Under the pieces are notes generated by a model, which saw only the letters and a program-made list of their open reading frames with translations, was not told the DNA's origin and did not search any database. Positions 59,761 to 64,000 of a stretch of 64,000 nucleotides of DNA are shown piece after piece. The stretch's first letter is position 1. Every line of letters starts with the position of its first letter. Source of the stretch: Protula sp. h YS-2021 (taxonomy: Eukaryota; Annelida; Polychaeta; Sabellida; Serpulidae). The stretch covers positions 70,054,591-70,118,590 of the forward strand of contig OX457026.1 in NCBI GenBank assembly GCA_949752745.1, given 5' to 3'. The translations under genes and the position numbers were made by a program.

Positions 59761-62700
59761 TACGGAAAAAATAAAAGTGATTTGCAGTTATGATTTCTAT
59801 CGCAACAGTAAGCTTCAATTGAGTAAATTCATCCTGGCCATGTTACAAGTTGTTGTTTACTTGAATATTTAGAAACAAAAGCTCCTCTTTATGAAACTAC
59901 AAACAAATAAAATAAACCATTGCACAAAGTAAAGTTTAAAACTCAGTCATTGCCATGATAGGTTGTTTAAGGTTTGTTATTTGAGCATACTGATCAGTGG
60001 CGATAAAAACGAATGGAAGGGGCTTCAAATGCAGCGTTTATAAGAAACAAGGATGAACAAAGCAAGTACTTCAATTAAGTGTGTTAATATCAGGGACAGT
60101 TTTTCTGGTGGAGCGGGGGGATAGGGGAGGGGGGGGGGCGCAGGTGGGAAAAAAAATTCCCCCACTACTTTGAAGCTCTGCTGCCTGAACTTGTTGGTCC
60201 TGAGTGTGGCTTTACCAGTTAACCACTCCTCAAAATCTGTCATTTCATTGCCTGTATGGGTCTTTTAATAGATCTGCGGACCAACAGGCAGCTGATATGT
60301 TGCCTGAAAGCGGCGGCTTGAAGCTTCATTTCACCCTTTCATACACTTGGGATCATTCAAGTTCTCCTCAAATTGTCATGAAGTACAAAGAACATCCGCC
60401 ATTGTGTTACTCGATAAAAAGTCTCGCTAACATAAATATTTCATTGAGCCAAAAGCGTTGCGATGTTATTTCATTATTATTGTTAAAGTAAATACTCCGT
60501 GGGGCTGCTGTATGTGGGTGTATTCATACAGCTTACAGTTTTGCAGCCGTGTTTGAAAATGCATCGGCTCCAGCGAAGCTATTGATAGACGGACACGTGG
60601 AGAGTGTCACCTATTTTTCTCATAGCATGAATACATGGTTGCGAAACTTTTGGATTGGTAGCTACACCCAGTTGGCACTCGACTTCTCCAGTCCTCACCT
60701 AACCCTATTTATTTATATTTTGATGGTTCTCCAGGCTCTACTCTTCTAATGATAAGATGGTCGCAAATGTAAACGACATGCTTTGGGCGGGGAGAGGATG
60801 GTATGGGTTCGTTGTCTCTTCAGTTGGTTTGGGTGCATCAAAAAGAATTAATAAGTCTTTCGTAGAGTATGCTCTCTTGAATACTTCTGTTCTGGGCAAT
60901 TTAATTTTGCAACCCTCTGGCGTTGCGCCCCAGTTTTGGACTGCGTTCCAAGCCACAAACTAAGCATTATTCAGGGTGGCTGTTTCAGCGACATCGGGTC
61001 TGATCGTTGGATATCGAAGGGTAGTTCCTGGCGCTCAGCCGTGCGACCGCCCTCCCCCCCTATCCTCATCTCGCTTATAATATGCAGTCATTGCCAGTGT
61101 AATTAATAGTCATCAAATTGGCATTCTTCATATCAAACTTAAGTGGTGAACAGTATACAGAATATTATATTGGCCTTCGAACCGGCGATAATGCTCACGT
61201 TTGTGTGACGGGAAAAGCGAACGCCTGCTATTCGCTGTGCCCCGACGCTGGCAATATAGTTACCTCCACAAGAAATGTCGCAGCGTTAGTTATTGTTGTA
61301 CCCATGGTAGTATTTTTGACCCAATGCCTTGGCGGTCTGTTCCAGTTCTACCCTAACCACTGTTCCGTGCATTACACCGGTACAACAGATACAAACTGTC
61401 AACAATACAGATAACAGGTTCCTGAAAAAGAGGTGTAATTTGATGATTGTTGACCTGTCAATGACCTTTATAATGAGCCTGCATCAAGATGACGGCTCAA
61501 CAGGTTCGCAACATGGCATTTTGTAGCTAATAGTCCAGTTACCTTCACGTTCTGTGTCTCGAAGGCCCGATGTCAAGAAAAAAGAGCGACATTAGTTGTG
61601 TGCCTGATGTATTGCAACTCTACATCAAATTATGAAGCTTTATGGACTATTCTTCATCACTACCTGGTTGTTTGAGCTTGTTTCAGGGGTATGTGGCAGA
61701 TGTGGAGGTTATAAATGACTTTCCGTGTCTGCTATTTAACCATATAGATATGCGCGACGTAGCTTTGTGCTTCAAGCAAATTGCATATTGGATTGGAACG
61801 GTTTGCTAGCTATTGGTTTTTGCCCCTCCTGTGTTCATGATTGCCCAGTCACCCACTGGACATCTCACGTGTATTTGTATCGACATCCAGGGGCCAGTGA
61901 GCTCGTGCCGACTGCACTAACTTTCAGTTCTGCGCCTCCCCCCACACAGACTGCACACCTGGCTGCCACCCCCACTGACCCACTTTTCCAATGTTTGGGT
62001 GTCCTAGATATCTGCCCAGACACCGTCACTGGTGACCTAGACCTTTAAGGAAAACAGCTGATCTGAATTGCTGTCTTTGTGAAGTGATCACAGAACGTCT
62101 GCTGCTGTTCAGTTGTTTGGAAACTGTTGACTTGTCATAGTGTGTTCCTAGCAAAATGTTGTCACTGTTTATTAATTTGGAAATTAAAATTGGCTACTAA
62201 AATTGTCGCTACTTTGCTCATAGCAGGTTGATAATAACGATAGGATTTATGGAAACTATTTCGATCCTTTCTTCGTTTTTTTTTTTTGTGCGTGTGTGGT
62301 TACACAGTAGTTACGTAGGTTTAAATGTGTATGCCAGGTGATGATAGGTCTGTTTTCGTTGTAACTGCCATTGCAGAAAGCTAGGAGCAATTTCGTGTCA
62401 TGTCGTCCCCAGACCCACTAATTTTAACACAAATCTGGTCTAATCGCCTTCAGCAGTTGAGCGACTTTTCGTAATTACGAACAGAGACAATGTATGTTTC
62501 TGGGAGAGTAGTGGCGAACAGCGGGTTTTGCATATTTAGACACATAATTCATTTGGAGGGGGGTGGGGGGGGGGCAAAGGGATTGATTTCGCCTGGCACG
62601 ATCATAAAGCTATTCTTGAAGCCCCTTGGTGTTTTCTCGTGTCATTGCCGTTGTTGTCTCTCAGCAGCATCCCATTTGCCTTCATTATGGAAAAATGAGA

Positions 62701-63731
62701 TTTGGTTAAATGTAGTCACAGCAGCATCGGGGGCTTGCAAAAGTAGCGCCATTGATAGATGAGAAAGAATGACATCGAAATCTTGCTTGTTCTCATCGCA
62801 GAGAATGCACAAATTTTAGGTGTCAGGTGAGCGAATGTAGATTATAGGAAGACGGTTAAGAAGTCGTGGCGTCTTGCCCTTCACACCCCCAAAAGGGATG
62901 CCCCCCCCCCCCCAAAAAAAAAAAAAAAAAAAAAACATCAAACAAAACTATTCCTCAGTTTCAAAAGAAATTATTTTTAAAAAAAACAGAGCGAAGTGGT
63001 AGTCGATAACAAACGCTGCAGTGTCCAGACAAAGGGGTCCGAGGCAAAATGACACGAGAACGTAAAACAAAAAAAAAAAAAAAAAAACGGCCTGAAATAC
63101 AAATTTGTATAATAGCGAACTCAAGAAAAAAAAGCTTTAGCAAAATGCAAAACAACTGTTTATGGTACATATGCAAGGTCTTAGGTCAAATGTAAGCTTT
63201 CATGTTGAAGAGATGTTCCCGCGGCCCGACTCTAAACATTGGATTGTCTAGCCTGTTTTTACATGCGAGCTGGTGCAGACACCCTTTTTCTGTTCGACAA
63301 CCAGGTTAAGTTAGATGGAATGGCCATACGGTTTACTTGTCATGTTTTGCTGGATCTATGGAGGCGGCTGATTTTGTTAAACCAGAACGTACTCCTGAAA
63401 AAGAAGTTTGGCTCAAGTACATAAAAACTGAACCGAACTCACGGTGGTCTTGAGTACAGTGCCATATGCGTTTGATAACTGTCATGCATATGTGCTTTAA
63501 CAACCTCTGGCCATAGGTGTCAGCACTCGGAAAACGGTTGGCGGAAAATTGATGTGGATAACGGTTGTCGTGGGTTGACTGGAGGGTAGTGGGCTGCAGT
63601 GCACCACGCTTTCGGTCTTTGATATACACGTGGAAGGGTCAAGCGTTCGCTGTGTTCTCAGACAACTCGTGGCTACGGCGTTCATGGGTATATATGCTCA
63701 TGTGGTTCACGTGGAGTTGGAGAACTCCGGA

Positions 63732-63732
<1 letters not shown>

Positions 63733-63776
<44 letters not shown>

Positions 63777-63790
63777 ATTATTATTATTTT
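63733..63790. repeat. (TTA)n microsatellite
   Basis: An almost perfect ATT/TTA run; the Leu-, Ile- or Asn-run frames across it are repeat artefacts. Confidence 0.97.
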
Positions 63791-64000
63791 TACTAGAGCG
63801 CTTTTTATAACAACATGAAAAAGTCGCCCCTACTATTCTTGACGTGGGTACTGTATTATACCAATGGAAAAGTGTGTGATTGTGCTTGGATATGGAGCGT
63901 TTGGAAATTTCCAAGATCGGTCAGTGTAAACTATGATCGTCTCTGTGCGCTTTGTCAAGTATTGTGTTCACGCATTGGGAAGGGTCTATGGTTTACTAAG

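Larger units (their letters stand above)
57119..64000 (+). other. Presumed intron 1 of the ZSWIM-like gene
   Basis: No further ZSWIM exon is found up to the window end. The stretch holds a G run near 58,554-58,562, the tandem repeats at 59,140-59,760, G-rich sequence near 60,113-60,140, C and A runs near 62,900-62,935 and a (TTA)n microsatellite. Short frames here have no family features. Confidence 0.5.

Noticed and set aside
60204..62048. Short frames as further ZSWIM-like exons
   Set aside because: None shows the conserved second-exon or SWIM zinc-finger features of the family, and splice sites are not matched.
63565..63914. Poly-Leu, poly-Ile and poly-Asn frames at the window end
   Set aside because: They arise from the (TTA)n microsatellite.

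Overview
The window is animal genomic DNA. It contains an eight-exon RNA polymerase subunit gene (POLR2E), the first exon of a ZSWIM-family gene, many animal-type repeats, and a nearly complete adintovirus/Maverick-Polinton provirus. The repeat spectrum (Maverick, DIRS, CR1/L2-like, short-unit tandem families with hairpin heads) suggests a marine invertebrate. The sequence alone does not fix the phylum.

Positions 1 to about 18,960 are the adintovirus-like element; its left terminus is not seen. The left arm, on the + strand, carries four small genes (a Cys-rich protein, a 67-aa protein, a RING protein, and a 105-aa protein with a TQT motif). It then has a 55-bp repeat array, a second RING gene, a 1,397-aa protein-primed DNA polymerase B and a PC4-like gene. 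The right arm, on the - strand, carries the virion block: adenain-like protease, major capsid protein broken by a frame shift, a basic core-like protein, penton-like minor capsid, two conserved small proteins, packaging ATPase and chromodomain integrase. Beyond it are PC4-like genes and a three-member family of small accessory genes. The right end holds a cluster of palindromes.

The most unusual signal is in the left arm. The first four genes each end in a 6-bp-stem, 4-nt-loop hairpin matching the animal histone mRNA 3' stem-loop; one is a base-for-base canonical copy. After each hairpin, 12-13 nt downstream, comes AATRAGC, where histone pre-mRNAs carry the U7 snRNP site. Their upstream regions carry TATA boxes and, in part, CCAAT boxes. 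I infer that the virus uses the host's replication-dependent histone RNA-processing route. The two RING proteins also carry a (V/I)DLT-plus-acidic motif resembling SUMO-interacting motifs, which suggests SUMO-targeted ubiquitin ligases.

Positions 19,116-19,580 are a decayed integrase from a different Maverick, ending about 80 bp before the POLR2E start codon. POLR2E runs from 19,661 to 31,594. Its 8-kb first intron is packed with repeats: a 434-bp repeat pair, one copy split by a tandem-repeat element, and inverted-repeat elements. A later intron holds a 54-bp minisatellite rich in CACGTG.

Positions 31.6-40.6 kb hold a tandem-repeat array, a dead CR1/L2-like retrotransposon and a terminal-inverted-repeat element. 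From 40.65 to 52.36 kb lies an old, decayed DIRS retrotransposon, interrupted at a GTTT by a young 7.96-kb DIRS element (42,381-50,345) with identical 165-bp inverted terminal repeats, an internal complementary region and intact gag, RT-RNase H-methyltransferase and tyrosine recombinase frames.

Positions 52.4-56.7 kb are repeats and microsatellites. A ZSWIM4/5/6-like first exon starts at 56,752 behind NRF1-type sites, and the rest of the window appears to be its first intron.
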